41,630 nucleotides of DNA from Mycobacterium sp. shizuoka-1 (GCF_002723835.1 NZ_BEWG01000090.1:3101-44730), one strand, 5' to 3'; positions 15,642-24,252 are shown, counted from the first letter of the stretch. The notes: generated from the sequence alone by a model not told the origin. Program-made: numbers and translations.

Positions 15642-16613
15642 CTAGGCCCAGAGCTGGCCTTCCAAAGCCTCCTCGGCTTCGTCCAGGCTACCGGCGTAGG
15701 CACCGGTGGACAGATACTTCCACCCGGCGTCGCACACCGTGAACGCAATATCGGCGCGCTGACCAGCCTTGACGGCCTTGGCCCCCATCCCGAGCGCCGC
15801 ATGCAGGATCGCGCCGGTGGAGATGCCGGCGAAGATACCTTCGACCTGGACCAGTTCGCGGGTGCGCCGCAGTGCATCGACCGAGCCGACCGAGAAGCGG
15901 GTGGACAGCACGTCCGGGTCGTAGAGCTCGGGGATGAACCCCTCGTCGATGTTGCGCAGGGCGTACACCCCCTCGCCGTAGCGCGGCTCGGCCGCCACGA
16001 TCGCGACGTCGGGCACGTGCTCACGCAGGAACCGCCCGGTGCCCATCAGCGTGCCGGTGGTGCCGAGCCCGCCGACGAAGTGGGTGATCTCGGGCAGGTC
16101 CTTGAGCAGCTCGGGGCCGGTGCCGTAGTAGTGGGCGTCGGCGTTGGCGGGGTTGCCGTACTGGTAGAGCATCACCCAGTCCGGGTGCTCGGCGGCCAGC
16201 TCCTTGGCGCGGGCGACGGCGGTGTTCGAGCCCCCCTCGGCGGGCGAGGAGATGATCTGCGCGCCGTAGAGCTCCAAGATCTGGCGCCGCTCGATCGAGG
16301 TGTTCTCCGGCATCACACAGATCAGCCGGTAACCCTTCACCAGCGCCGCCATGGCCAGGGAGATGCCGGTGTTGCCGCTGGTGGGTTCCAAGATCGTCGC
16401 CCCCGGAACGAGCAGGCCGTCACGCTCAGCCTGTTCGATCATTCGCAGGGCCGGGCGATCCTTGATGGACCCGGTCGGATTGCGGTCCTCGAGCTTGGCC
16501 CACAGCCGCACATGCGGACCGTCGTCGGTGTCCTCCCAGCGCGGCGACAGCCGCGGCAACCCGACCAGCGGGGTGTCGCCGACCGCCTGCACCAACGACC
16601 CGTAGCGGGTCAA
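15642..16613 (-). CDS. cysM: O-phosphoserine sulfhydrylase CysM (CysO-dependent cysteine synthase)
   Basis: The product has 323 residues. It is a PLP enzyme of the cysteine synthase fold. Lys51 in NPTGSIKDRP is the PLP-binding lysine, TSGNTG is the substrate loop and GGLGTTGT binds the PLP phosphate. In mycobacteria this enzyme uses O-phosphoserine and the thiocarboxylate of CysO as sulfur donor, so its place directly after cysO is diagnostic. The C-terminus LEGQLWA, important for the mycobacterial enzyme, is intact. The start is TTG 16613, which overlaps the cysO stop codon as TTGA; M. tuberculosis uses an ATG there as I recall. Confidence 0.96.
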   Translation of the reverse strand: MTRYGSLVQAVGDTPLVGLPRLSPRWEDTDDGPHVRLWAKLEDRNPTGSIKDRPALRMIEQAERDGLLVPGATILEPTSGNTGISLAMAALVKGYRLICVMPENTSIERRQILELYGAQIISSPAEGGSNTAVARAKELAAEHPDWVMLYQYGNPANADAHYYGTGPELLKDLPEITHFVGGLGTTGTLMGTGRFLREHVPDVAIVAAEPRYGEGVYALRNIDEGFIPELYDPDVLSTRFSVGSVDALRRTRELVQVEGIFAGISTGAILHAALGMGAKAVKAGQRADIAFTVCDAGWKYLSTGAYAGSLDEAEEALEGQLWA

Positions 16614-16888
16614 TTCGCCCCGCCCGCCACGGCGGGCAGGATGGTCACCGAGTCGCCCTCGCCGATCTCGGTGGCCAAGCCACCGGAGAACCGCACGTCC
16701 TCGTCGTTGACATAAATGTTGACGAACCGGTTCAGTTTTCCGTTGTCCACCAACCGCTCCGAGATCCCGGAGTAGTTGGTCTCCAAGTCGGCGATCACGG
16801 CCTGCAACGTCGCGCCGGTGGCGGTGACGCGCTTCTCACCGCCGGTGTGGGTGCGCAGAATGGTCGGGATCGACACCTCGACGGACAT
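16610..16888 (-). CDS. cysO: Sulfur carrier protein CysO (ubiquitin-like, ThiS/MoaD family)
   Basis: The product has 92 residues. It is a beta-grasp protein with a C-terminal Gly-Gly that is converted to a thiocarboxylate and delivers sulfur to CysM. The start is ATG 16888, with AAGGAG seven bases upstream. The conserved part RFVNIYVNDEDVRFSGG is almost identical to the M. tuberculosis protein. Unusually, the chain does not end at Gly89-Gly90 but continues with Ala91-Asn92. These two codons come from the sequence that also provides the TTG start of cysM. A terminal Gly-Gly is needed for activation, so the tail would have to be removed, presumably by the neighbouring JAMM protease Mec. Confidence 0.95.
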   Translation of the reverse strand: MSVEVSIPTILRTHTGGEKRVTATGATLQAVIADLETNYSGISERLVDNGKLNRFVNIYVNDEDVRFSGGLATEIGEGDSVTILPAVAGGAN

Positions 16889-16902
16889 GGGTGGCTCCTT
16901 AC

Positions 16903-17322
16903 TCAGCTCTGGTACTGCTCGACGATGGTGACGGGTTCTTCGGTGACCACCCCGTCGACGATCCGATAGCTGCGCAGCTCGTGGGACTCGGGATCGCGGG
17001 TGGAGACCAGGACGTAGTGGGCGTCGGGCTCGGCGGCATAGGAGATGTCGGTGCGGCTGGGGTACGCCTCGGTCGCGGTGTGAGAGTGATAGATGACCAC
17101 CGGCACCTCGTCGGCTCGGTCCATCTCGCGCCACACGGTGAGCTGCTCGCCGGAGTCGAACCGGTAGAACGTCGGCGATCGCTCGGCGTTGACCATCGCG
17201 ATATGCCGCTCCGGGCGATCGGAACCCTCCGGGCCGGCCAGCACACCGCACGCCTCGTCGGGGTGGTCGGCGCGGGCGTGGGCGACCATGGCGTCGACCA
17301 GGTCGGCACGGATCACCAGCAC
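16903..17322 (-). CDS. mec: Mec, JAMM/MPN+ metallopeptidase acting on CysO-cysteine
   Basis: The product has 139 residues. It is a zinc isopeptidase of the JAMM family that releases cysteine from the CysO-Cys adduct made by CysM. The zinc motif is complete: Glu23, then His79-x-His81, Ser89 and Asp92 (HSHTATEAYPSRTD). The start is GTG 17322, about ten bases after AGGAGG. It lies 14 bases before cysO and 21 bases after the P1-peptidase gene in one operon. In other bacteria JAMM enzymes also trim residues after the Gly-Gly of carrier proteins, which is relevant to the CysO tail here. Confidence 0.95.
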   Translation of the reverse strand: MLVIRADLVDAMVAHARADHPDEACGVLAGPEGSDRPERHIAMVNAERSPTFYRFDSGEQLTVWREMDRADEVPVVIYHSHTATEAYPSRTDISYAAEPDAHYVLVSTRDPESHELRSYRIVDGVVTEEPVTIVEQYQS

Positions 17323-17343
17323 GGCGGGCTTTCCTCCTGGACC

Positions 17344-18390
17344 TCAGCGGGCGGATGTGTCGAACGCACCGGGCAACATGCCGCGATACGTCGGTATTCC
17401 TGCCGCCGGCTCGGCGGCCAGCACCGCGGCCACGACCGCGCGCGCCAAACAGTCTGCCCCGGCAGCGCCGATCGCAGCGAGCGCCTTGGTCTCCGGCACC
17501 ATCGCCTGCGGTGTGTCCGGGTCCGGTTCGAGCGCGACCGCCCCGGTGGCCAACGCGAACACGGTGTCGCCGTCCAGCGGGGTGTGCGCCGGCCGGATCG
17601 TGTGCGCCAAACCGTCCTGGGCGGCCACCGCCAACCGCCGGCAGGCCGCGGGTGACAGTGCGGCATCGGTGGCCACCACCGCGATGGTGGTGTTGAGCGG
17701 ACTGGACTCGGCGTCGCGAGCACCGAGCGCGGCGATCTCGGCGGCGGGCGGTCCGACCAGGCCGAACTCGGCGATCAGGTGGTTCATCCAGGGCAGCCCG
17801 GTGGCCGGGTCGACTACGTTGCCCGCACTGTTGACGACGACGATCGCGCCGATGGTGACGCCGGATTCAAGCGTGATCGAGGCGGTGCCGACGCCGCCTT
17901 TGAGCACCGCGGCGCGCGCGCCGATGCCGGCGCCGACGGTGCCGACCGCCACGTCCACCCCGGCCGACTGCGCCGCCGCATAGCCGAATTCCGCTGTCGG
18001 CCGGCAGGCCCAGCCGCCGACCGGAAGATCAAAAATCACCGCGGCCGGAACTATCGGGACGACCCCGCCCTCCATCGCCACACCACGGCCCTGTTCCTCC
18101 AGCCAGGTCATCACGCCGTCGGCGGCGGCCAGGCCGTACGCGCTGCCGCCGGTGAGCACGACCGCGTCGACGTGGCGGACGCTGTTGGCCGGGTCCAGCA
18201 GGTCGGTCTCGCGGCTGCCGGGCGCCCCGCCGCGGACGTCGACGGCGCCGACCGTGCCCGGCGGCGCGACGATGACGGTGGTGCCGCACGCCCAGCCCGA
18301 GCCGAGGGTGGCGTCGTCGTCGAGACGACCGTGATGGCCGACCAGGATGCCGGCGACGTCGGTGATGGAGCCACTCATCGCACGAGTCAT
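17344..18390 (-). CDS. P1-family (DmpA-type, S58) self-cleaving peptidase, Rv1333 type
   Basis: The product has 348 residues from ATG 18390, chosen because it overlaps the preceding stop codon as ATGA; ATG 18378 is an alternative. The N-terminal part has TDVAGILVGHH and, further on, LTGGSAYGLAAADGV, both typical of the family. The expected self-cleavage site is before Thr234 in NTTIAVVATDAAL, which aligns with the nucleophile Ser region of DmpA, so Thr is the probable N-terminal nucleophile after processing. Family members are aminopeptidases or amidases with small substrates; the substrate here is unknown. It sits between DUF2017 and mec in the sulfur-carrier operon, as in M. tuberculosis Rv1333. 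Confidence 0.9.
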   Translation of the reverse strand: MTRAMSGSITDVAGILVGHHGRLDDDATLGSGWACGTTVIVAPPGTVGAVDVRGGAPGSRETDLLDPANSVRHVDAVVLTGGSAYGLAAADGVMTWLEEQGRGVAMEGGVVPIVPAAVIFDLPVGGWACRPTAEFGYAAAQSAGVDVAVGTVGAGIGARAAVLKGGVGTASITLESGVTIGAIVVVNSAGNVVDPATGLPWMNHLIAEFGLVGPPAAEIAALGARDAESSPLNTTIAVVATDAALSPAACRRLAVAAQDGLAHTIRPAHTPLDGDTVFALATGAVALEPDPDTPQAMVPETKALAAIGAAGADCLARAVVAAVLAAEPAAGIPTYRGMLPGAFDTSAR

Positions 18391-18974
18391 CGGATGGGCT
18401 TGCCCATCAACCCGAGCACCAGGTACTCCTGCAGCACAGTCAGCCACTGGTACACGTCCAGGTGCCCGGCCAGCGGATGGTCGGCGGGCAGCCGGTCCGG
18501 CCCCTCCGGCCCGATCTCGAGCATCGCACCCAACGCGAGCCGGACGTCGTTGATCGCCGAGATCCAGGCGTTGGCATCGTCCTCGGTGATCTCGAACCGG
18601 CCGCCGCCGTCCGGCACGGTGTCCAGAACACGTTGGGCTGCGGCCTTTTTGGCGTCGATGATGTCGGGTTCGTGCAGGCTGCGCAGGGCGCCGTTGAGGC
18701 TTTCGGCGGCAGCCGAGCCGGCCGGATGGTCGCGTTGCGGTTTGAAGAAGTCGGGCAGTAGCCGCCGCATGGTGGAGTCCTCGGGCGGCTGGGGGTTGCC
18801 GGCGCGGATCCCGGTGATCTGCGCCAGCGGATCGGCCGGTGTCGAGGCCTCCCGCTCGTCGAGCATGCCCTGCACCGAGGACACCATGTTCTTGAGCAGG
18901 GCGGCTTCGTGCGGGGCCAAGGCCGAACGGAAACGGGGACCCTCAGCGGTGTCGACCCGCTTCCACTTGCGCAC
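18387..18974 (-). CDS. DUF2017 protein (Rv1332 type)
   Basis: The product has 195 residues, largely helical and soluble. It begins MRKWKRVDTAEGPRF and contains LAPHEAALLKNMVSSVQGML, the family opening. The middle has RRLLPDFFKPQRDHP and the C-terminal third has DANAWISAINDVRLALGAML. DUF2017 proteins are found next to clpS in Actinobacteria, which suggests a link to the ClpS/ClpCP proteolysis pathway, but no function is established that I know of. The start is GTG 18974, three bases after the clpS stop codon. The stop codon overlaps the P1-peptidase start. Confidence 0.9.
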   Translation of the reverse strand: MRKWKRVDTAEGPRFRSALAPHEAALLKNMVSSVQGMLDEREASTPADPLAQITGIRAGNPQPPEDSTMRRLLPDFFKPQRDHPAGSAAAESLNGALRSLHEPDIIDAKKAAAQRVLDTVPDGGGRFEITEDDANAWISAINDVRLALGAMLEIGPEGPDRLPADHPLAGHLDVYQWLTVLQEYLVLGLMGKPIR

Positions 18975-18977
18975 CTG

Positions 18978-19283
18978 TCAGCGGTCCTGCTGCATGGTCG
19001 CCCACAACCCGGCGGCATGCAGTTTGGACACGTCAACCTCCATCGACTCCCGGCTCCCCGCCGACACGACCGCTTTGCCCTCGTGATGAACCTGCAGCAT
19101 CAGCTTCGTCGCGTGCGGTTCGCTGTAGCCGAAGAGCTTCTGGAACACGTACGTCACGTAGTTCATCAGGTTGACCGGGTCGTCCCAGACGATCGTCACC
19201 CAGGGGGTGTCCAGGGCACCCACGGATTCAGTGTGGTGCTGTCCTGCGGCGTCCGGTCGGGTCGGAGCTGCTTGCGAGCCCAT
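18978..19283 (-). CDS. clpS: ClpS, ATP-dependent Clp protease adaptor
   Basis: The product has 101 residues. It delivers N-end-rule substrates to the ClpC1/ClpP protease. A disordered N-terminal 25 residues are followed by WVTIVWDDPVNLMNYVTYVFQKLFG, the conserved core with the DDPVN substrate-pocket segment, and then KLMLQVHHEGKAVV with the pocket His. The ATG start has a TATCCT hexamer seven bases upstream. It is the first gene of the long minus-strand operon and is divergent from pncB, with 66 bases between the two starts. Confidence 0.95.
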   Translation of the reverse strand: MGSQAAPTRPDAAGQHHTESVGALDTPWVTIVWDDPVNLMNYVTYVFQKLFGYSEPHATKLMLQVHHEGKAVVSAGSRESMEVDVSKLHAAGLWATMQQDR

Positions 19284-19290
19284 GCGGACA

Positions 19291-19296
19291 AGGATA
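19291..19296 (-). promoter_or_regulatory. -10 element TATCCT before clpS
   Basis: On the minus strand TATCCT is followed by seven bases and ATG 19283. This is near the leaderless spacing. It would drive the clpS to murI operon and lies back to back with the pncB promoter within 66 bases. Confidence 0.5.
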
Positions 19297-19337
19297 GCGA
19301 GCGGGTTCTGCGGCTATCCACCCCGTGCGACGGCGGA

Positions 19338-19343
19338 TACCGT
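19338..19343 (+). promoter_or_regulatory. -10 element TACCGT, leaderless spacing to GTG 19350
   Basis: TACCGT ends six bases before the GTG of pncB, with no Shine-Dalgarno sequence. It is the third copy of this hexamer-spacer-GTG arrangement in the window. Confidence 0.6.
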
Positions 19344-19349
19344 TGCGCT

Positions 19350-20678
19350 GTGACCGCCGCCCTGCTGACGGACAAGTACGAGCTGACGATGCTGGCCGCA
19401 GCGCTGCGCGACGGCTCGGCCGAACGCACCACCACCTTCGAGGTGTTCGCCCGCCGGCTGCCCGACGGGCGCCGCTACGGCGTGGTGGCCGGGACCGGAC
19501 GGCTGCTGGAAGCCTTGAGCGAGTTCATCTTCGACGACCAGGCTCTGACCCCGCTGACCTCGTTCCTGGACTCCGCGACGCTGGACTACCTCCGGGATTT
19601 CCGCTTCACCGGCGACATCGACGGTTACGCCGAAGGCGAGCTGTACTTCCCCGGCTCGCCGATCCTGTCGGTCACCGGCACCTTCGCCGAATGCGTCGTG
19701 CTGGAGACGTTGGCGCTGTCGATCTTCAACCACGACAGCGCGATCGCATCGGCGGCGGCCAGGATGGTCACCGCGGCAGCCGGCCGGACGCTGATCGAGA
19801 TGGGGTCACGTCGGACCCACGAACACGCCGCGGTCGCGGCGGCCCGGGCGGCCTACATCGCCGGCTTCAACGGCACCTCCAACCTGGAAGCCAACCGTCG
19901 CTATGGCATCCCGGCCATGGGAACCAGTGCGCACGCGTTCACGATGGTGCATGCCACAGCGGACGGGCCTGCTGATGAGCCTGCCGGGCGAAGAACAGAC
20001 AGGTGGGAGCAGGCGGCATTTCGCGCACAGGTCGACGCGCTCGGACTCGGGACGACCCTGCTGGTCGACACCTACGACGTGACGGCCGGGGTGGCCAACG
20101 CGATCGCGGTCGCCGGGACCGGGCTCGGTGCGGTGCGCATCGACTCCGGCGACCTCGGTGTGCTGGCCCGCCGGGTTCGCGCCCAGCTCGACGAGCTGGG
20201 GGCGACCGGCACCCAGATCGTGGTCTCGGGCGATCTCGACGAGTTCTCGATCGCGGCGCTGCGCGCCGACCCCGTCGACAGCTACGGTGTCGGGACCTCG
20301 GTGGTCACCGGATCCGGTGCACCCACCGCCAGCATGGTCTACAAGCTGGTCGAGGTCGACGGCCTGCCGGTGCAGAAGCGCAGCAGCCGCAAGGAGTCTC
20401 ACGGCGGCCGCAAGGCGGCCCTGCGGCTGTCCCGCCCCACCGGCACGATCGTCGAGGAGGTGATCTACCCGGTGTCCGCCCCGCCCGAGGTGACCGAACC
20501 CTCCCGCCCGCTGACCGTGCCGCTGGTCCGCGGCGGAAAGCCGGTGATCACCCCCGACCTGCCCTCGGCCCGCGATCTGATGGCTCGCGGCCTGCGCAGC
20601 CTGCCGTGGGAGGGTCTGGCGTTGTCGGCGGGCGATCCGGCGATCCCGACCCGCCAGGTGCCGGTGCAGCAACGGTGA
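19350..20678 (+). CDS. pncB: Nicotinate phosphoribosyltransferase
   Basis: The product has 442 residues. It makes nicotinate mononucleotide from nicotinate and PRPP with ATP, the Preiss-Handler step of NAD salvage. The N-terminus LLTDKYELTMLAAAL is the family signature. EMGSRRTHEHAAV carries the His phosphorylated during the cycle, and GFNGTSNLEA and RIDSGDLGVLAR follow as phosphate-binding segments. Position and size match M. tuberculosis pncB1 (Rv1330c). The GTG start is set by the -10 hexamer six bases upstream; the frame is open further upstream only across clpS on the opposite strand. Its stop overlaps the dinG start as GTGA. Confidence 0.95.
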   Translation: MTAALLTDKYELTMLAAALRDGSAERTTTFEVFARRLPDGRRYGVVAGTGRLLEALSEFIFDDQALTPLTSFLDSATLDYLRDFRFTGDIDGYAEGELYFPGSPILSVTGTFAECVVLETLALSIFNHDSAIASAAARMVTAAAGRTLIEMGSRRTHEHAAVAAARAAYIAGFNGTSNLEANRRYGIPAMGTSAHAFTMVHATADGPADEPAGRRTDRWEQAAFRAQVDALGLGTTLLVDTYDVTAGVANAIAVAGTGLGAVRIDSGDLGVLARRVRAQLDELGATGTQIVVSGDLDEFSIAALRADPVDSYGVGTSVVTGSGAPTASMVYKLVEVDGLPVQKRSSRKESHGGRKAALRLSRPTGTIVEEVIYPVSAPPEVTEPSRPLTVPLVRGGKPVITPDLPSARDLMARGLRSLPWEGLALSAGDPAIPTRQVPVQQR

Positions 20679-22690
20679 GTGCACAGGACGTACCGCCGGT
20701 GACCGAGTTGCTGGCGACGGCGGTGGCCGCGCTCGGCGGCCAGCAGCGGCCCGGCCAGGTGCAGATGGCCGAGGCGGTGGCGCGCGCCTTCGCCGACGGC
20801 AAGCACCTGGCCGTGCAGGCCGGCACCGGCACCGGCAAGTCGCTGGCCTACCTCGTCCCGGCGATCGCCCGGGCCGTGGCCGACGAGACCCCGGTCGTGG
20901 TGTCCACCGCCACCATCGCGCTGCAGCGTCAGCTCGTCGACCGCGACCTGCCCCGGCTGGTCGATGCGCTGGCCGACGCACTGCCCCGGCGGCCCAGGTT
21001 CGCGCTGTTGAAGGGGCGGCGGAACTACCTGTGCCTGAACAAGATTCACAACGGTGCCGGCGAGGAGTCGGCCGACGCGCCGCAGGAAGAACTCTTCGAA
21101 CCGGTCGCCGCCACCGCCCTGGGCCGCGACGTCGCCCGATTGACCGCGTGGGCGTCGTCCACCGAAACCGGCGACCGTGACGAGCTGCGGCCCGGCGTGC
21201 CGGACCGGTCCTGGTCGCAGGTCAGCGTCTCGGCCCGCGAATGCCTGGGCATGGCCCGCTGCCCGTACGGCAGCGACTGTTTCTCCGAACGCGCCCGCGG
21301 CGAGGCCGGCCGCGCCGAGATCATCGTCACCAATCACGCACTGCTGGCCATCGACGCGATCGCCGACGCCGCGGTGCTGCCCGAGCATGAGTACCTGGTG
21401 GTCGACGAGGCGCACGAACTGGTGGACCGGGTGACGTCGGTGGCCACCGCCGAGCTGACGCCCGCCCCGCTCGGGGTGGCGACCCGGCGGATCGCCCGGC
21501 TGGTCAGCCCGCACCTCGTGCAGCGAATGGAGGCCGCGGTGGCGACGTTCTCCTCGGCCATCCACGACGCGACGCCGGGCCGGCTCGACTACCTCGACGA
21601 CGAGCTGGCCACCTACCTGACCGCGCTGCGCGACGCGGCGACCGCGGCCCGCGGCGACATCGACCCGTCGCCCAAGGACCCGAAGGCGGCCGCCGCTCGG
21701 ACCGAGGCGATCGCCGCACTGACCGAGATCGGCGACGCCGCCTCGCGGGCGCTGGATTCGTTCGTGCCGGCCATCCCGGACCGCACCGAGGTCGTATGGC
21801 TGGATCACGAGGACGCGGGCAGGAGCGGAGCGACCCGCGGATCGGGTGGGGGTGCCGTCCGGCCGGTTTTGCGGGTGGCACCGCTGTCGGTGGCCGGGCT
21901 GCTGCGGACCCGGCTGTTCGACAGTGCCACAACGGTATTGACCTCGGCCACACTCACCATCGGCGGTTCGTTCGACGCGATGGCCGGCGCGTGGGGACTG
22001 AGCGACGGGCCGTCGTGGACTCCCCTGGACGTCGGCTCACCCTTCGAGCACGCCAAATCCGGGATCCTCTACGTCGCCGCACACCTACCCCCGCCGGGCC
22101 GGGACAGCGCGGGCAACGCCGAACAGCTGGACGAGATCGCCGCGCTCATCGACGCGGCCGGCGGCCGCACGCTGGGGTTGTTCTCCTCGATGCGTGCGGC
22201 CAAGGCGGCCGCCGAAGCGCTGCGCGCGCGGATCGACACCCCGATCCTGTGCCAGGGCGAAGACAGCACCGCAGTCCTGATCGAGCGCTTCGCCGCCGAC
22301 CCCGAGACCTCGCTGTTCGGCACGTTGTCGCTGTGGCAGGGCGTCGACGTCCCGGGCCCGTCGCTGTCTCTGGTGCTCATCGACCGCATCCCCTTTCCCC
22401 GCCCCGACGACCCGCTGCTGACCGCCCGGCAGCGCGCGGTCGCCGCCCGCGGCGGCAACGGGTTCATGACGGTCGCTGCCGCGCACGCCGCGCTGCTGCT
22501 GGCCCAAGGCGCGGGGCGGCTGCTGCGCCGGGCCGACGACCGCGGCGTCGTCGCAGTACTGGATTCGCGGATGGCGACCGCCCGCTACGGCGGCTACCTG
22601 CGCGCGTCGCTGCCGCCGTTCTGGCCGACCACGGATCCGGCGCAGGTCAAGCAGGCACTGGGGCGGCTGCGCGACAACGTCTCGCCCTGA
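20675..22690 (+). CDS. dinG: DinG-family ATP-dependent helicase
   Basis: The product has 671 residues. It is an XPD/DinG superfamily 2 helicase. Walker A is GTGTGKS (50-56) and motif II is DEAH (244-247). Four cysteines between them (Cys120, Cys190, Cys196, Cys202) fit an iron-sulfur cluster as in DinG/XPD. Late motifs include FGTLSLWQGVDVPG, LVLIDRIPFPRP and GAGRLLRRADDRG. The GTG start overlaps the pncB stop codon, so the two genes are translationally coupled, although their products have unrelated roles. It probably unwinds R-loops or forked DNA; this is family knowledge. Confidence 0.95.
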   Translation: MSAQDVPPVTELLATAVAALGGQQRPGQVQMAEAVARAFADGKHLAVQAGTGTGKSLAYLVPAIARAVADETPVVVSTATIALQRQLVDRDLPRLVDALADALPRRPRFALLKGRRNYLCLNKIHNGAGEESADAPQEELFEPVAATALGRDVARLTAWASSTETGDRDELRPGVPDRSWSQVSVSARECLGMARCPYGSDCFSERARGEAGRAEIIVTNHALLAIDAIADAAVLPEHEYLVVDEAHELVDRVTSVATAELTPAPLGVATRRIARLVSPHLVQRMEAAVATFSSAIHDATPGRLDYLDDELATYLTALRDAATAARGDIDPSPKDPKAAAARTEAIAALTEIGDAASRALDSFVPAIPDRTEVVWLDHEDAGRSGATRGSGGGAVRPVLRVAPLSVAGLLRTRLFDSATTVLTSATLTIGGSFDAMAGAWGLSDGPSWTPLDVGSPFEHAKSGILYVAAHLPPPGRDSAGNAEQLDEIAALIDAAGGRTLGLFSSMRAAKAAAEALRARIDTPILCQGEDSTAVLIERFAADPETSLFGTLSLWQGVDVPGPSLSLVLIDRIPFPRPDDPLLTARQRAVAARGGNGFMTVAAAHAALLLAQGAGRLLRRADDRGVVAVLDSRMATARYGGYLRASLPPFWPTTDPAQVKQALGRLRDNVSP

Positions 22691-22774
22691 ATTGGGATCG
22701 GTAGACCGCAGGCACGGCACTATTGTGAGAGCGATTTTTTCCACGCCCGATGCTTTGACCTGAAGGTGGCTCTC

Positions 22775-24220
22775 ATGTGCCGACGACACCTCGGCCGCCT
22801 GCTCGCCGTCGCGGGCACCGCTGTGGTGGTCCTGGCGGGCTGCGGCTCCACCGTCTCGGGCACGGCCGTGTCGGTGTTCGACGACCCGTTCAAGGTCGGC
22901 GGCCTGCAGGCCGTCGACGGGTCCAGCGGCCTGCGCCCGGACGCCGAGAAGCCGACCCGGCAGGTCTCCGACACCGACGGCGGTAAGGACGACGAGATCG
23001 CCGCGCAGTCGGTCAGCGATCTGGAGGCGTACTGGGCAGACGCCTACGGCTCCACGTTCGACGGTCAGTTCACCCCGATCAAGGATCTGGTGTCCTGGGA
23101 TTCCAACGACTACTCAGGCACCTTCTGCGACGAGTCGACGTCAGGCTTGATCAACGCCGCGTTCTGCGATGACGACAACACCATCGGTTGGGATCGCGGC
23201 GTGCTGCTGCCCGCGCTGCGAAAAGCCAACGGCGACATGGCGATCACGATGGTGCTGGCCCATGAGTACGGGCACGCGATCCAGAAGATGGCCAAGCTCA
23301 ACAAGAAGGGCACCCCGACGCTGGTGGCCGAACAGCAGGCCGACTGCTTCGCCGGGGCGTACATGCGATGGGTCGCCGAGGGCAGCTCGAAGCGGTTCAC
23401 GCTGAGCACCGGTGACGGGCTGAACAACCTTCTGGCCGCGATGATCTCGTTCCGCGATCCGCTGCTGAGCCAGGACGACTACTTCGACACCGGCGACGAG
23501 CACGGGTCGGCCTTCGAGCGGATCTCGGCGTTCCAGTTCGGCTTCACCGACGGGCCGACGTCCTGCGCGGCCATCGACGCCCAGGAGATCGGCCAGCGCC
23601 GCGGTGATCTGCCCATCGAGCTGCAGCAGGATCAGACCGGCGAGTGGCCGGTGAGCGAGGAGTCGACCCGCTCGATCATCGATGCGATGAACATGCTGTT
23701 CTCGCCGAAGAACCCGCCGGCACTGACGTTCGACACCGCCGCCGCATCGACGTGCCCGAACGCCCGGCCCAGCCCGCCGGTGTCGTTCTGCCCGGCGACC
23801 AACACCATCGCCGTCGACCTGCCCGCCCTGCAGACGATGGGAACGGCCACCGAAGGCGACGAGAACGTGCTGGTCACCGGCGACAACACGGCCTATTCGG
23901 TGCTGGTGTCGCGCTACATGCTGGCCCTGCAGAACGCGCGCGGCGGCCTGGTGCTCGACAACGCCGAAGCCGGGCTGCGCACGGCATGCCTGACCGGGGT
24001 GGCCACCACCAAACTGTCCAAGGAGGTCACCACTCCCGACGGCAACACGGTGGCGCTGACCGCGGGTGACATCGACGAGGCCGTCTCGGGCCTGCTGACC
24101 AACGGGCTGGCCGCCAGCGACGTCAACGGTGAGTCGGTGCCCGCCGGGTTCTCCCGCATCGACGCGTTCCGGATCGGGGTGCTCGGCGACCAGGAGCGCT
24201 GCATCAAACGCTTCCCCTAG
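22775..24220 (+). CDS. Zinc metallopeptidase lipoprotein (neutral zinc metallopeptidase family)
   Basis: The product has 481 residues from ATG 22775, with GAAGG about nine bases upstream; an in-frame GTG at 22766 would add three. A lipoprotein signal peptide ends in LAGC (Cys23). The zinc motif HEYGH (163-167) is in VLAHEYGHAIQKM, and a Glu in AEQQADCF about 20 residues on is the likely third ligand. A distal region has several Cys that could form disulfides outside the cell. The family is exported but its substrates are unknown. The gene is the first of three that lie between dinG and glgP, which are neighbours in M. tuberculosis as I recall. Confidence 0.9.
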   Translation: MCRRHLGRLLAVAGTAVVVLAGCGSTVSGTAVSVFDDPFKVGGLQAVDGSSGLRPDAEKPTRQVSDTDGGKDDEIAAQSVSDLEAYWADAYGSTFDGQFTPIKDLVSWDSNDYSGTFCDESTSGLINAAFCDDDNTIGWDRGVLLPALRKANGDMAITMVLAHEYGHAIQKMAKLNKKGTPTLVAEQQADCFAGAYMRWVAEGSSKRFTLSTGDGLNNLLAAMISFRDPLLSQDDYFDTGDEHGSAFERISAFQFGFTDGPTSCAAIDAQEIGQRRGDLPIELQQDQTGEWPVSEESTRSIIDAMNMLFSPKNPPALTFDTAAASTCPNARPSPPVSFCPATNTIAVDLPALQTMGTATEGDENVLVTGDNTAYSVLVSRYMLALQNARGGLVLDNAEAGLRTACLTGVATTKLSKEVTTPDGNTVALTAGDIDEAVSGLLTNGLAASDVNGESVPAGFSRIDAFRIGVLGDQERCIKRFP

Positions 24221-24252
24221 GCCCCGCGCCGAAAGTGGGCACACTGGAAAGG

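Noticed and set aside
15620..16024. Extension of the rhomboid frame upstream through cysM
   Set aside because: Out-of-frame reading of cysM; Ser/Arg/Pro-rich and unlike any rhomboid N-terminus.
18909..19349. Upstream extension of the pncB frame by about 147 codons
   Set aside because: It runs antisense through clpS and the end of DUF2017; the family N-terminus begins at the GTG with its -10 hexamer.
20003..20674. Upstream extension of the dinG frame inside pncB
   Set aside because: It reads as Arg-rich sequence without similarity, and the GTGA overlap at 20675 is the natural start.
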